From positions 1 to 51,698 of the forward strand of contig DASYZB010000058.1 of assembly GCA_035946615.1 (NCBI GenBank): a DNA stretch of 51,698 nucleotides, in the 5' to 3' direction. This DNA is from Verrucomicrobiia bacterium. GTDB taxonomy: Bacteria; Verrucomicrobiota; Verrucomicrobiia; Limisphaerales; UBA8199. The notes beneath the pieces are model-generated. The model was not told where the DNA came from, did no database searches, and saw nothing but the letters and a program-made list of their open reading frames with translations. Of this stretch, positions 8,431 to 16,162 are shown piece after piece (the first letter of the stretch is position 1; every line of letters starts with the position of its first letter). The position numbers and the translations under genes were made by a program.

Positions 8431-8501
8431 ACTCTTTCCTCGTTCTCCTTCGTCCTCGATTTTTCAGGGCTTTCGAGAACGATGACGAGCGCGAAGATGA
8501 A
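8431..8501. repeat. Triplet imperfect inverted repeat (copy C)
   Basis: Within the 279-base gap between coxB and trpS, a pyrimidine arm (about 8435-8465, CTCGTTCTCC-like) and a purine arm (about 8470-8501, GAGAACGATGACGAG) are imperfect reverse complements around a TTTTTCAGGG loop. It belongs with the repeats at 711-806 and 4820-4869. The gap must also hold the divergent promoters of the oxidase operon and trpS, but none could be assigned. Confidence 0.5.
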
Positions 8502-8596
8502 TCACGGCAATTCCATTTCCAAAACAGGCCCCGAGATGAGCGTTTTCCGTCCACTTCCTTCTTTGCTGCGCCAATAGCGGGCTGATAACCTGACTT

Positions 8597-9562
8597 ATGC
8601 GAATTTTGTCCGGCATTCAGCCCTCCGGGTCACTTCACCTGGGTAACTATTTTGGCATGATGAAGCCCGCCATCGAATTGCAGGAGCAAGGTGAGGCCTT
8701 CTATTTCATCGCCAATTACCATTCCATGACCTCGCTGTTCGACCCGGAGGAAAGGCGTCGCAACACCCTGGATTGCGCGTTGGATTTTCTGGCCTGCGGC
8801 TTGGACCCGAAGAAAACGGTCTTTTTCCGCCAATCGGACGTGCCGGAAGTCACCGAACTGACTTGGATTCTAACGACGGTTACCCCGATGGGCCTGCTTG
8901 AACGCTGCACGAGTTATAAGGACAAAATTGCCAAGGGCATCTCGCCCAATCACGGCCTGTTCGCTTACCCGGTGCTCATGGCGGCTGATATCCTGCTCTA
9001 CGATTCCAATGTCGTTCCTGTGGGTCAGGACCAGAAGCAGCACGTGGAGGTGACGCGCGATATCGCGGTGAAATTCAACGAATTATACGGACAAACTTTC
9101 GTCATTCCCGAACCACGCATCCGCTCCGAGGTGGCAAAGGTCCCGGGGCTCGACGGTGAGAAGATGAGCAAAAGCTACGATAACGCCATAGAGATTTTTG
9201 GCGAAGAAAAGGTCCTGCGCAAGAAGGTGATGGGCATCAAAATGGACAGTCGCAGTCCGCAGGAGCCCAAGCCCGATGCCGGCCAGAACCTGGCGATTCA
9301 ATTGATGAGGTTAGTCGCTCCGTCTGCTGTGGCGGCTGATTACGAAAACCGATTGCGCGCGGGCGGCTTGGGTTATGGCGAGTTGAAGAAAGCATTGTTC
9401 GAGCAGTATTGGGATTATTTTTCCGCTGCGCGAGCGAAGCGAGCGGAATTGGCGTCGAACCCGGGGTGCGTCGAGCAGGTTTTGGCACAGGGCGCCGCCA
9501 AAGCGCGCGCGGTGGCGCGCCAGGTCCTCAACCGCGCCAAAAAAGCCAGCGGCTTGGAGTAG
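8597..9562 (+). CDS. trpS: Tryptophanyl-tRNA synthetase
   Basis: Charges tRNA-Trp with tryptophan in the cytoplasm. The 321-residue length is normal for bacterial TrpRS. The class I HIGH-type motif appears as PSGSLHLGN (9-17) and the KMSKS motif is intact at 189-193 in GEKMSKSYDN. The ATP/tryptophan-site stretches LLERCTSYKDK and VPVGQDQKQHVE are conserved. The ATG start directly precedes the conserved strand (MRILSGIQPSG), so it is well supported. It is transcribed away from the oxidase operon and followed by the sugar kinase after 66 bases, which could be co-transcribed. Confidence 0.97.
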   Translation: MRILSGIQPSGSLHLGNYFGMMKPAIELQEQGEAFYFIANYHSMTSLFDPEERRRNTLDCALDFLACGLDPKKTVFFRQSDVPEVTELTWILTTVTPMGLLERCTSYKDKIAKGISPNHGLFAYPVLMAADILLYDSNVVPVGQDQKQHVEVTRDIAVKFNELYGQTFVIPEPRIRSEVAKVPGLDGEKMSKSYDNAIEIFGEEKVLRKKVMGIKMDSRSPQEPKPDAGQNLAIQLMRLVAPSAVAADYENRLRAGGLGYGELKKALFEQYWDYFSAARAKRAELASNPGCVEQVLAQGAAKARAVARQVLNRAKKASGLE

Positions 9563-9628
9563 AGCACCGGTGAGGCCCTCCTCTTTCTGCTAGAGTTTCC
9601 TGTCGGATTGGTGTCGAATCGCAAGCAA

Positions 9629-10711
9629 ATGAAATACGGTTTGAATATCCGTTCGCCCGGCGGCCTGGACTTTGTTTCTCTAGGCGCGCTGGTGCATCGG
9701 CTTGACCCCGGCATCATCCCATTCCGCAAGGCCGCCGAATGCAAAATCCATGTCAGTGGCGGTGAATTCAATGTGGCCGCGAACCTGGCGGATTGTTTCG
9801 AGTTGCGAACTGGCATTGCAACCGCAATGGTTGATTACCCCATTGGCGATCTGATAGCTGAGCGGGTGCGGGCTATGGGAGTGAGGCCGTTCTACAAACA
9901 TTTCAAGCATGACGGTGTGAACGGTCCGAACATGGCAACGGTCTATAGCGACCGCGGGCAAGGGGTGCGTGCCCCGGTGGTGTTCTACAACCGCTGCAAC
10001 GAAGCCGGGGCACTGTTGAAGCCCGGCGATTTCGATTGGAAAGCCCTGTTTGATGGCGGGCTGCGGTGGTTTCACAGTGGCGGTATCTTTGCCGCCCTTT
10101 CGTCCACCACCGCCGAACTCATCATCGAGGGGATGCAAGCCGCCAAAAGCGCGGGCGCTATAATCTCGTTCGATCTCAATTACCGCGCCAAGCTGTGGAA
10201 CATCTCCGGTGGCCACCAGCGGGCCGTGTCGGTGCTCGAACGCATCGTGAGGAATGTGGACGTATTGGTCGGCAATGAAGAGGACCTGCAGATGGGTTTG
10301 GGCATCACCGGCCCTGAAGTCGCCGCCAAATCGAAATTGGACCCCAGCGCATTTATTGGAATGATTGATAAGGTCCGTCAAAAGCATCCCCAAATCAAAG
10401 TGCTTGCAACGACCCTGCGCGAGGTGCATTCGACTAACCGCCACAGTTGGAGTGCCGTGGCCTGGATTAATGGCCAAACCTTTTTGGCCCCCACTTGCCA
10501 ACTGGACGTGTATGACCGGGTCGGCGGAGGCGACGGTTTTGCCGCCGGTTTTTTCTATGGTTTGCTTGCGGGTGAACCGGAAGAGGAGGCTGTGAAGCTG
10601 GGCTGGGCGCATGGCGCTCTGCTGACCACGTTTCCTGGCGATACCACCATGGCCACCGTCGAGCAGGTGCGCGCACTGGCCAAGGGAGGCTCGGCAAGAA
10701 TCCAGCGGTAG
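9629..10711 (+). CDS. PfkB-family sugar kinase, probably 2-keto-3-deoxygluconate kinase
   Basis: A ribokinase-family kinase of about 360 residues. N-terminal substrate motif GGEFNVAANLAD and C-terminal anion-hole and catalytic-base motif DRVGGGDGFAAGFFYG are both present. The NYRAKLW stretch and overall length resemble KdgK, which phosphorylates 2-keto-3-deoxygluconate in hexuronate catabolism. The GH28 pectinase-like gene nearby supports this, but the substrate is inferred. The frame stays open to a TTG at 9608; ATG at 9629 (MKYGLNIRSPGG) is preferred because the family strand starts there. A strong terminator follows at 10894-10927. Confidence 0.82.
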   Translation: MKYGLNIRSPGGLDFVSLGALVHRLDPGIIPFRKAAECKIHVSGGEFNVAANLADCFELRTGIATAMVDYPIGDLIAERVRAMGVRPFYKHFKHDGVNGPNMATVYSDRGQGVRAPVVFYNRCNEAGALLKPGDFDWKALFDGGLRWFHSGGIFAALSSTTAELIIEGMQAAKSAGAIISFDLNYRAKLWNISGGHQRAVSVLERIVRNVDVLVGNEEDLQMGLGITGPEVAAKSKLDPSAFIGMIDKVRQKHPQIKVLATTLREVHSTNRHSWSAVAWINGQTFLAPTCQLDVYDRVGGGDGFAAGFFYGLLAGEPEEEAVKLGWAHGALLTTFPGDTTMATVEQVRALAKGGSARIQR

Positions 10712-10893
10712 CGAGCGGGTGAGGTGCGCTACGTCGTCGGTCGCAGCAACGTTGGTCCCCTGGAGCACGAGGGACGAACAAGTGCCTGGGGTCAAAACCC
10801 TAGTTGAGAAAAGGCTCTTCCGGGCGTACGGACAAGGCAGCCTTGATTGGCGCCTTCGTTCAATTCATCATGGGTTGAAGGGCAATCGAGACG

Positions 10894-10927
10894 AGAGCGA
10901 CTTCGGGAGGGAAGTCGCTCTTTTTTT
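10894..10927 (+). terminator. Intrinsic terminator after the PfkB kinase gene
   Basis: A perfect 11-bp stem (10894-10904 with 10911-10921) closes a six-base GGGAGG loop and runs into seven T residues (10921-10927). The T-run is on the plus strand, so it ends transcripts from the trpS/kinase direction before the convergent NIPSNAP gene. It is the clearest terminator in the window. The rest of 10712-10966 shows no gene. Confidence 0.88.
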
Positions 10928-10966
10928 AAAAGCTCTCACGCTCGCCCAAAGACCTTTTATCCAAAT

Positions 10967-11785
10967 CTAAATCTGAGAATAGGACGTGGGGACTACAAAA
11001 CGATTGATAATCTTCGAGACCGTGTCGGCGTATTTCGGATCGTTCTTGAGCTTGTTCCACACGGGGTGTTTGCCAAACGCTTCCCAATGCTTGCTGTGCG
11101 CGGCCTGGTCTGCCGCAGAGAGCATGTAGGTCAAGTGTGGCAGGTCCCGGCCAATGAGCGCCTGGCCGTAAAAGATCGGGCCCAGGCCAACCTCGTGCAT
11201 CGTCTCAATTTCGCCCGCGTTGAACATCTCGACCTTTTTGAGCGACTTGATTTCGCTATGGCTTTCGTAGGTGCGGATTTCGAACATGCGCGGCTTTTTC
11301 TCGCGCGCGTAGGGGGACAATTCAATTCTCGGCTGGCCGGCAAATGCCAGGAGCAGCCAGCTATCGATGCGGTCGAAGGAGGGATTGTCCTTCGGCGCTC
11401 CCAGATACTGAGAACTGGCCTCCTGGGCCTGAATCTGCTCACTCAGCGCGCGGGTTGCCTTGGCAAAAGCTTCAAGCGAGGGGTAGGGGATAAGCACGAA
11501 AACCGTATCCGGGTCGCGCGCCTCGGTGTTGGCCGGATTGCCGTTGCGTTCCTGTTGGGTGAAAACACCGATGGGCTTGCTCCCGGCTTTGTTCAACGTG
11601 GGAATCACCAGGTTTTGCAGGTAGCCATCCAAGAGGTCATGGCTGGCGCCGGATTTCAGGTGATATGCGCGCAGTTCGTAATACTCCTTCTTTTTGCCTG
11701 CGGCCGAGGCGCTCAGGCCGGCGGCGCCCAACCCGGCGAGCGTCGAGACTGCGAGTGAGGTTTTCAAGAAATGGCGTCGTTTCAT
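10967..11785 (-). CDS. NIPSNAP-family protein with Tat-type signal
   Basis: A 272-residue protein with MKRRHFLKTSL at the start, a twin-arginine signal ending near ASAAG (about residue 29), so it is probably exported folded. Two NIPSNAP-type ferredoxin-like units are visible, beginning YYELRAYHLK and FEIRTYESHS, each with the E(L/I)RxY signature. The family has no settled enzymatic role; in this type of bacterium such proteins often occur near sugar-degrading genes. The start at 11785 is chosen over the open frame to 11839 because the twin-arginine motif sits right after it. It is divergent from the GH28 gene with 130 bases between. Confidence 0.85.
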   Translation of the reverse strand: MKRRHFLKTSLAVSTLAGLGAAGLSASAAGKKKEYYELRAYHLKSGASHDLLDGYLQNLVIPTLNKAGSKPIGVFTQQERNGNPANTEARDPDTVFVLIPYPSLEAFAKATRALSEQIQAQEASSQYLGAPKDNPSFDRIDSWLLLAFAGQPRIELSPYAREKKPRMFEIRTYESHSEIKSLKKVEMFNAGEIETMHEVGLGPIFYGQALIGRDLPHLTYMLSAADQAAHSKHWEAFGKHPVWNKLKNDPKYADTVSKIINRFVVPTSYSQI

Positions 11786-11915
11786 TTTTGTGGTCGTTTG
11801 TGTTTGGGACGGAACCCTTCCGCCCGGTTCAGGAGTCACAAATACCTTAAACCGTCAAAAAACAAAATGGTTAAGTTGGATTGACTTGTGCCTGGGTTGG
11901 CCTCATGAAAGCGTT

Positions 11916-13577
11916 ATGAACCGCAGAGAACTGCTCGGCGTGACTGCTATTCTTGCCGCGGGAGGTCCGCTCTGGACTTTGCCGCTATGCGCAAAAGAAA
12001 ATGAGATGGGTGGCGCGCGAATCTTTGATGTGAAACAGTACGGGGCTGTTGGCGACGGGAAGGCGCTGGATACCACCGCGCTGAACCGGGCCGTTGCGGC
12101 CTGCGCCGCAGCCGGGGGCGGAGTGGTGTACGTTTCCCCCGGCATCTACCTATCCGGAACAGTGGTGCTCCAGAGCAACGTCACCCTGTACCTCGAAGCG
12201 GGAGCGACCTTGCTCGGCAGCAAACAGCTTTCCGATTATTCCCCCAAGTCAGGCCCGAGCCTCAAAGGGGATGCCAATCAAAAGCATCTCATCTTTGCGC
12301 GCGATGCGGAAAATGTGGGGCTTGCGGGACCGGGCCGGATTGACGGGCAAGGTCCGGCCTATTGGGTGCCCAGCGGACGTGTTGTGCCGCCACCGCAGGA
12401 AAGCTGGCGCGATGTGGCCACTTACGATTGGAAGCCCCTGGACCGCCCCTCGCCTTTGCTGGAATTCTACAACTGCAAGCACCTGCGCGTTGAAGACATC
12501 CGCATAGAAAATGCCCCCGGCTGGACGTTGCGGCCCGTTCAATGCGAGCACGTGCTGATCCGCGGGATTACTATCAAAAACCCCGTGATTGGCCCCAATA
12601 CAGACGGGCTGGACCTGACTTGCAGCCGAAACGTCTTTATCTCGGATTGTTTGATCGATACGGGCGACGACGCCATTTGTCTCAAGAGCGAGAGCCCTTA
12701 CGGCGGGGAGCCGGGCGTGTCGAAAAACATCACGATTACCAATTGCGTGCTGACCTGCTGCTGCAATGGATTGAAATTCGGCACAGCCACCTTTGGCGCC
12801 TTTGAGAACGTCACGTTTAGCAATTCGGTGATTTATAATGACGATGTGGATGCGAGGGCGCGCGTGATTTCGGGCATCGCCCTGGAAATGGTGGACGGTG
12901 GCCGGCTTGAGGGCGTGGTCATCTCCAACATCCGCATGCAGCGCGCACGGACGCCCATTTTCATCCGGCGCGGCAACCGGCATCCGCGCCCCGACGGCGC
13001 ACCCGGAACGCTGCGCGGTGTCATGATCCAGAACGTCCACGCCTCAGGGGCGATCCTCACCAGTTCGGTCACGGGTCTGCCTGGGTTTGATGTGGAGGAC
13101 GTGACATTGTCCAATATCCGGATTGACAGTGAAGAGAACGGCAAAGCCGAGTGGACGGAGCGCCCGATTCCCGAGGTCGCGTCTTCCTATCCAGAGGCGC
13201 GCATGTTCGGCAGGCTGCCGGCCTATGGCCTGTATAGCAGGCATGTTAACGGCTTGCGTCTCAGGCAGCTTGAGTTTGCGTGCGGTCCGCAGGAAGCCCG
13301 CCCGGCGCTATGCTGCGAGGATGTAAGGGACATCGAAGTGGCCGGGTTCCGGAGCCCGGCCATTCAAGGCACACAGCCCGCTCTCAGGCTGGTTCAAACG
13401 AGGCGCGCCTTTATTCACGGTTGCTCGACGTTGGGAAAGACCCAAGCCTTTCTCGAAGTACGGGGCGGCCAAACGGAGCAAATTGTTCTGATGGGCAACA
13501 ATATTAGCGCCAAAGAACCAGTGCGCTTGGGGCCCGAAGCGCCTAAAGATGCGATCAGGACAAACGATGCGGCATGA
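11916..13577 (+). CDS. GH28-like polygalacturonase (pectin-degrading family), exported
   Basis: A 553-residue right-handed beta-helix protein. The N-terminus MNRRELLGVTAIL is a Tat-like signal. The core starts FDVKQYGAVGDGKALDTTAL, typical of pectate-lyase/GH28 folds. Two of the GH28 catalytic motifs are clear: NTD (Asn228, Asp230 in GPNTDGLDL) and the Asp pair 251-252 in DTGDDAICLKS. The usual GHG histidine motif is not seen; the matching region reads CCCNGLKFGT. Activity on homogalacturonan is therefore uncertain, and a rhamnogalacturonan or other uronide substrate is possible. The start is the ATG directly before the signal; upstream codons belong to the divergent promoter region. The PfkB kinase upstream fits uronate catabolism. 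Confidence 0.88.
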   Translation: MNRRELLGVTAILAAGGPLWTLPLCAKENEMGGARIFDVKQYGAVGDGKALDTTALNRAVAACAAAGGGVVYVSPGIYLSGTVVLQSNVTLYLEAGATLLGSKQLSDYSPKSGPSLKGDANQKHLIFARDAENVGLAGPGRIDGQGPAYWVPSGRVVPPPQESWRDVATYDWKPLDRPSPLLEFYNCKHLRVEDIRIENAPGWTLRPVQCEHVLIRGITIKNPVIGPNTDGLDLTCSRNVFISDCLIDTGDDAICLKSESPYGGEPGVSKNITITNCVLTCCCNGLKFGTATFGAFENVTFSNSVIYNDDVDARARVISGIALEMVDGGRLEGVVISNIRMQRARTPIFIRRGNRHPRPDGAPGTLRGVMIQNVHASGAILTSSVTGLPGFDVEDVTLSNIRIDSEENGKAEWTERPIPEVASSYPEARMFGRLPAYGLYSRHVNGLRLRQLEFACGPQEARPALCCEDVRDIEVAGFRSPAIQGTQPALRLVQTRRAFIHGCSTLGKTQAFLEVRGGQTEQIVLMGNNISAKEPVRLGPEAPKDAIRTNDAA

Positions 13578-13645
13578 ATCATTGGTCCACGCGAAGCGTT
13601 CTGGATGTCCAAGGCGCTGCTGCGTTGAGCCAACCGAAGGGCTTT

Positions 13646-13690
13646 AATCCGCGCGAAGCGTCGTGGACTGCGCCAGTCCTCTGGCGCTTT
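13646..13690 (-). repeat. Structured dispersed repeat, copy 1
   Basis: Read on the minus strand from 13690, it starts AAAGCGCCAGAGGACTGGCG and ends near GCGGATT. The hairpin stem pairs 13670-13676 with 13681-13687 around an AGGA loop. Its sequence lines up with copy 2 over about 45 bases, differing in the stem by paired changes. Confidence 0.75.
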
Positions 13691-13775
13691 TGGGCCGTCC
13701 CAGGTGTTTGAGTTTCCCACTCCACGTCCAGTGGCATTGAATGTGGCGCGCAGAATGAGAATAGAAGGACATCCA

Positions 13776-13820
13776 AAAGCGGTAGAGGACTACCGAAGTC
13801 CAAGACGCTGGCGCGCCTTC
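13776..13820 (+). repeat. Structured dispersed repeat, copy 2
   Basis: It starts AAAGCGGTAGAGGACTACCG. The hairpin stem pairs 13780-13785 with 13790-13795 around the same AGGA loop, followed by the shared GTCCAAGACGCT tract. It lies in inverted orientation to copy 1. In one frame it encodes a spurious KAVEDYRSPRRW peptide. Confidence 0.75.
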
Positions 13821-13898
13821 TGGTCCGCGCGAAGCGGTATCCATAGGGTGCCTCCCCTCAGCTTGCTATCAGCCCTTAATTCAACGATACTTGGCCCC

Positions 13899-14822
13899 GT
13901 GCAATCGGCTCTGGACAAATTAACCGACCGCTTGACCGACTCCTACCAGCGCGTCGGCGGCATCAACCATTTGGACGGCAAGAACCTTCCCTCCAAACGC
14001 GCGATAGCTGTCATCACGATGGATTTGCTTCGCCTGCTTTTTCCAGGTTTTTTTGGCAAGCTGTTCCATTCCTCGGAGCTCAAGGCCGAGACCTCGGCGC
14101 TCTTGGGAGCAGTGCTTAATAACCTCGAAACCGAGGTCGCCAAGAGCCTCGAATACAATCCGCCCCCGGAGTTCGCAGGGGCGCGAAAGGACTTCCGCGC
14201 CGTGGCGCGCAATTGCACCGTGCAGTTCCTTGAAAGCCTGCCCCGCATCCGCGACTTGCTCCAGACGGACACCGAGGCCGCTTACAACGGCGACCCGGCC
14301 GCCCTGAGCAAGGAAGAGGTCATTGTCGCTTATCCATTCATCGAGGCCATCGCTGTCCAGCGCCTCGCTCACGAACTATATCGCAATAAAATCGCTCTCA
14401 TCCCGCGCATTATGACCGAGTGGGCCCATGCCCGGACGGGCATGGACCTGCATCCGGGCGCAGAAATCGGCACCCATTTCTTCGTCGATCACTGCACCGG
14501 AACGGTTGTGGGCGAGACCACCCAGATCGGCAACCACGTCAAAATGTACCAAGGCGTCGGGTTGGTGGCCAAATCACTCTCCGCCGGCCAGCAGTTGCGC
14601 GGGTTGAAGCGCCATCCCACAATCGAAGACCGTGTCACAATCTATGCGGGCGCTACTATTATGGGCGGCGACACCATCGTCGGCGAAGGCAGCACGATTG
14701 GCGCAAACGTCTTTCTGACCTCGAGCGTGCCGCCGCATTCTCTGGTGGTCCAGGAAGAGGCCAACGTCAAGGTCCTCAGCAAAAAGGATCGCCGCGCCCA
14801 ACCCGCTGATTTTGTGGTGTAG
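13899..14822 (+). CDS. cysE: Serine O-acetyltransferase
   Basis: Makes O-acetylserine from serine and acetyl-CoA, the committed step of cysteine synthesis, in the cytoplasm. The N-terminal helical region is followed by a left-handed beta-helix of hexapeptide repeats (from about GMDLHPGAEIG). The catalytic histidine lies in VDHCTGTVVGET, matching the IDHATG site of characterised enzymes. The frame is open from 13704, but that part is translated repeat DNA. GTG at 13899 gives a 307-residue protein of normal length for the long EpsC-like type. No Shine-Dalgarno supports one start, and a TTG at 13863 is also possible. Nothing nearby belongs to cysteine synthesis. Confidence 0.88.
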   Translation: MQSALDKLTDRLTDSYQRVGGINHLDGKNLPSKRAIAVITMDLLRLLFPGFFGKLFHSSELKAETSALLGAVLNNLETEVAKSLEYNPPPEFAGARKDFRAVARNCTVQFLESLPRIRDLLQTDTEAAYNGDPAALSKEEVIVAYPFIEAIAVQRLAHELYRNKIALIPRIMTEWAHARTGMDLHPGAEIGTHFFVDHCTGTVVGETTQIGNHVKMYQGVGLVAKSLSAGQQLRGLKRHPTIEDRVTIYAGATIMGGDTIVGEGSTIGANVFLTSSVPPHSLVVQEEANVKVLSKKDRRAQPADFVV

Positions 14823-15068
14823 CCAAGGCCTCGGGAACTCGCCGATACTCCTCCAATTCGCCGGCCAGGTTCTCACAGTTGAAAAGGCGCAAATCAGCAA
14901 TCGGTCCTTTTGCCCCAGTGTTGGACATTGATGTCTTTGATTCGCGGCTGTTTGCCTCATACACAGACAGAACTGAGAAAGCCAACTATCGGGAAACCGA
15001 GGGATTCTCAGACATGAGGCTCTCTGGCATTGCGACTGCTTAAAAGCAAGGCACGCGCGGTTCGTTGT

Positions 15069-15539
15069 ATGAGAACACGCAGCCGATCTTGGCCATCTAA
15101 AAAGCAACAAAATACGGCGTTCACGCTGACGGAGGTGGCGGTTTCCCTTGCGGTAGCGGGTCTGATTTTCGCCGGAGTTCTGTACGGTTATGTGGCCACA
15201 GCCGACCATGCGGAATGGAGCACTTATTCCCTGGCCGCCCACTCGGTGGCTATGCAAGCCGTTGAGCAGGCGCGCTCGGCCCAATGGGACCCCCAGGCCT
15301 GGCCGATGGTGGACCAATTGGGCGTCACCAACTACACCCAGGTTTCCACGCTGGATGTCCCCGTCTCGGGCGGCAACATCACCTACGCGACCAATTACGT
15401 CAGCATTTCTGCCGTCTCCCTCAACCCTCCGTTGCGGCAACTGCGCGCCGACTGTGTCTGGATGCTTGCCAATCGCGGCCCCCGCAATCGCGGCCCCTTT
15501 ACCAATACGGTGGTTACACTGCGCGCTCCCGACCAATGA
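15069..15539 (+). CDS. Prepilin-like protein (type IV pilin N-terminal motif)
   Basis: A protein of about 156 residues with a basic leader followed by AFTLTEVAVSLAVAG, the prepilin peptidase motif with glutamate at +5 of the mature protein and a hydrophobic pilin helix. It is probably a minor pilin or pseudopilin of a type IV pilus or type II secretion-like machine. The rest has no recognised domain. The frame extends to a TTG at 15030; ATG at 15069 is preferred because it leaves a normal short basic leader. Its stop overlaps the next start (ATGA), so the two are translationally coupled. Bases 14823-15068 upstream show no gene. Confidence 0.8.
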   Translation: MRTRSRSWPSKKQQNTAFTLTEVAVSLAVAGLIFAGVLYGYVATADHAEWSTYSLAAHSVAMQAVEQARSAQWDPQAWPMVDQLGVTNYTQVSTLDVPVSGGNITYATNYVSISAVSLNPPLRQLRADCVWMLANRGPRNRGPFTNTVVTLRAPDQ

Positions 15540-16144
15540 AACCCACTTGCCAATTTTCGCAGACGGCACAGGGCCGGGCTGCTTTTACGCTGGCTGAGAT
15601 CATGGTGGCCACGGCCATTTTTTCGATGGTGATTATCGGCCTGGTCTATTCCCATGTTTTGGGCCTGAAAATGTTCAACATTACGGCAACCAAATTAAAC
15701 GCCAGCCAGCAGGCGCGCGCCGCTTTAAACCAAGTGCGGGATGAGATTCGCTCGGCAAAGGCGGTCTATGTCGGCAATGCAACCAGCAACGGGTTTGTCA
15801 GCATTACCGGCAATGGCCTGCGCGAGGGCAACGCGGTGCAGATTGTCCCGTCCTCAAATACCAACTCACCCATCTGTTACTACCGCGACCCCGCTTACAA
15901 TGATTTGAAACGTATCGACGGGACAAACCCCATCGAGGTCGTCTCCTTGTGCATAACCAATCCCATCGTTTTTTACGCCGAAGACTACGCCGGAAATACT
16001 CTGACGAACAACCAGAATAACCGCGTCATCCGAATGAGCCTTGAGTTCTATCAGTGGGAATTCCTGGCCGGGAACGCCAACGCGCGGCCTTATTACGATT
16101 ACTACCATTTGCAAACCCGCATCACACGCAGAGCCATCCAATAA
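15536..16144 (+). CDS. Prepilin-like protein (PilW/PulJ-type)
   Basis: A 202-residue protein beginning MKPTCQFSQ, with the prepilin cleavage motif AAFTLAEIMVATAIFSMV and a single N-terminal helix. Size and the long C-terminal domain (ending YDYYHLQTRITRRAIQ) resemble minor pilins of the PilW/GspJ kind. It starts inside the stop of the previous pilin gene and is followed after 18 bases by a PilX-like gene, so the three form one unit. No pilus ATPase or secretin is in the window, so the machine must be encoded elsewhere. Confidence 0.8.
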   Translation: MKPTCQFSQTAQGRAAFTLAEIMVATAIFSMVIIGLVYSHVLGLKMFNITATKLNASQQARAALNQVRDEIRSAKAVYVGNATSNGFVSITGNGLREGNAVQIVPSSNTNSPICYYRDPAYNDLKRIDGTNPIEVVSLCITNPIVFYAEDYAGNTLTNNQNNRVIRMSLEFYQWEFLAGNANARPYYDYYHLQTRITRRAIQ

Positions 16145-16162
16145 TTAACCCATCGAATATCT

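Larger units (their letters stand above)
13578..13898. other. Intergenic repeat cluster
   Basis: This 321-base gap holds no gene but is dense in repeats. The 13-mer TCCRCGCGAAGCG occurs three times in the same orientation (13586-13598, 13648-13660, 13824-13836), and two copies of a structured repeat face each other (listed separately). Reading through them gives a spurious N-terminal extension of the serine acetyltransferase frame up to 13704. Confidence 0.7.

Noticed and set aside
9680-10795. A 371-codon minus-strand frame opposite the PfkB kinase
   Set aside because: The plus strand encodes intact kinase motifs over the same interval. Long antisense frames are expected in G+C-rich DNA.
13704-13898. 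Extended N-terminus of serine acetyltransferase
   Set aside because: These codons are translated repeat DNA (KAVEDYRSPRRW), not conserved enzyme sequence.
14574-15569. A 331-codon open frame on the minus strand
   Set aside because: It runs antisense through the serine acetyltransferase end and the first prepilin gene, both with clear family motifs. Its translation shows no domain.
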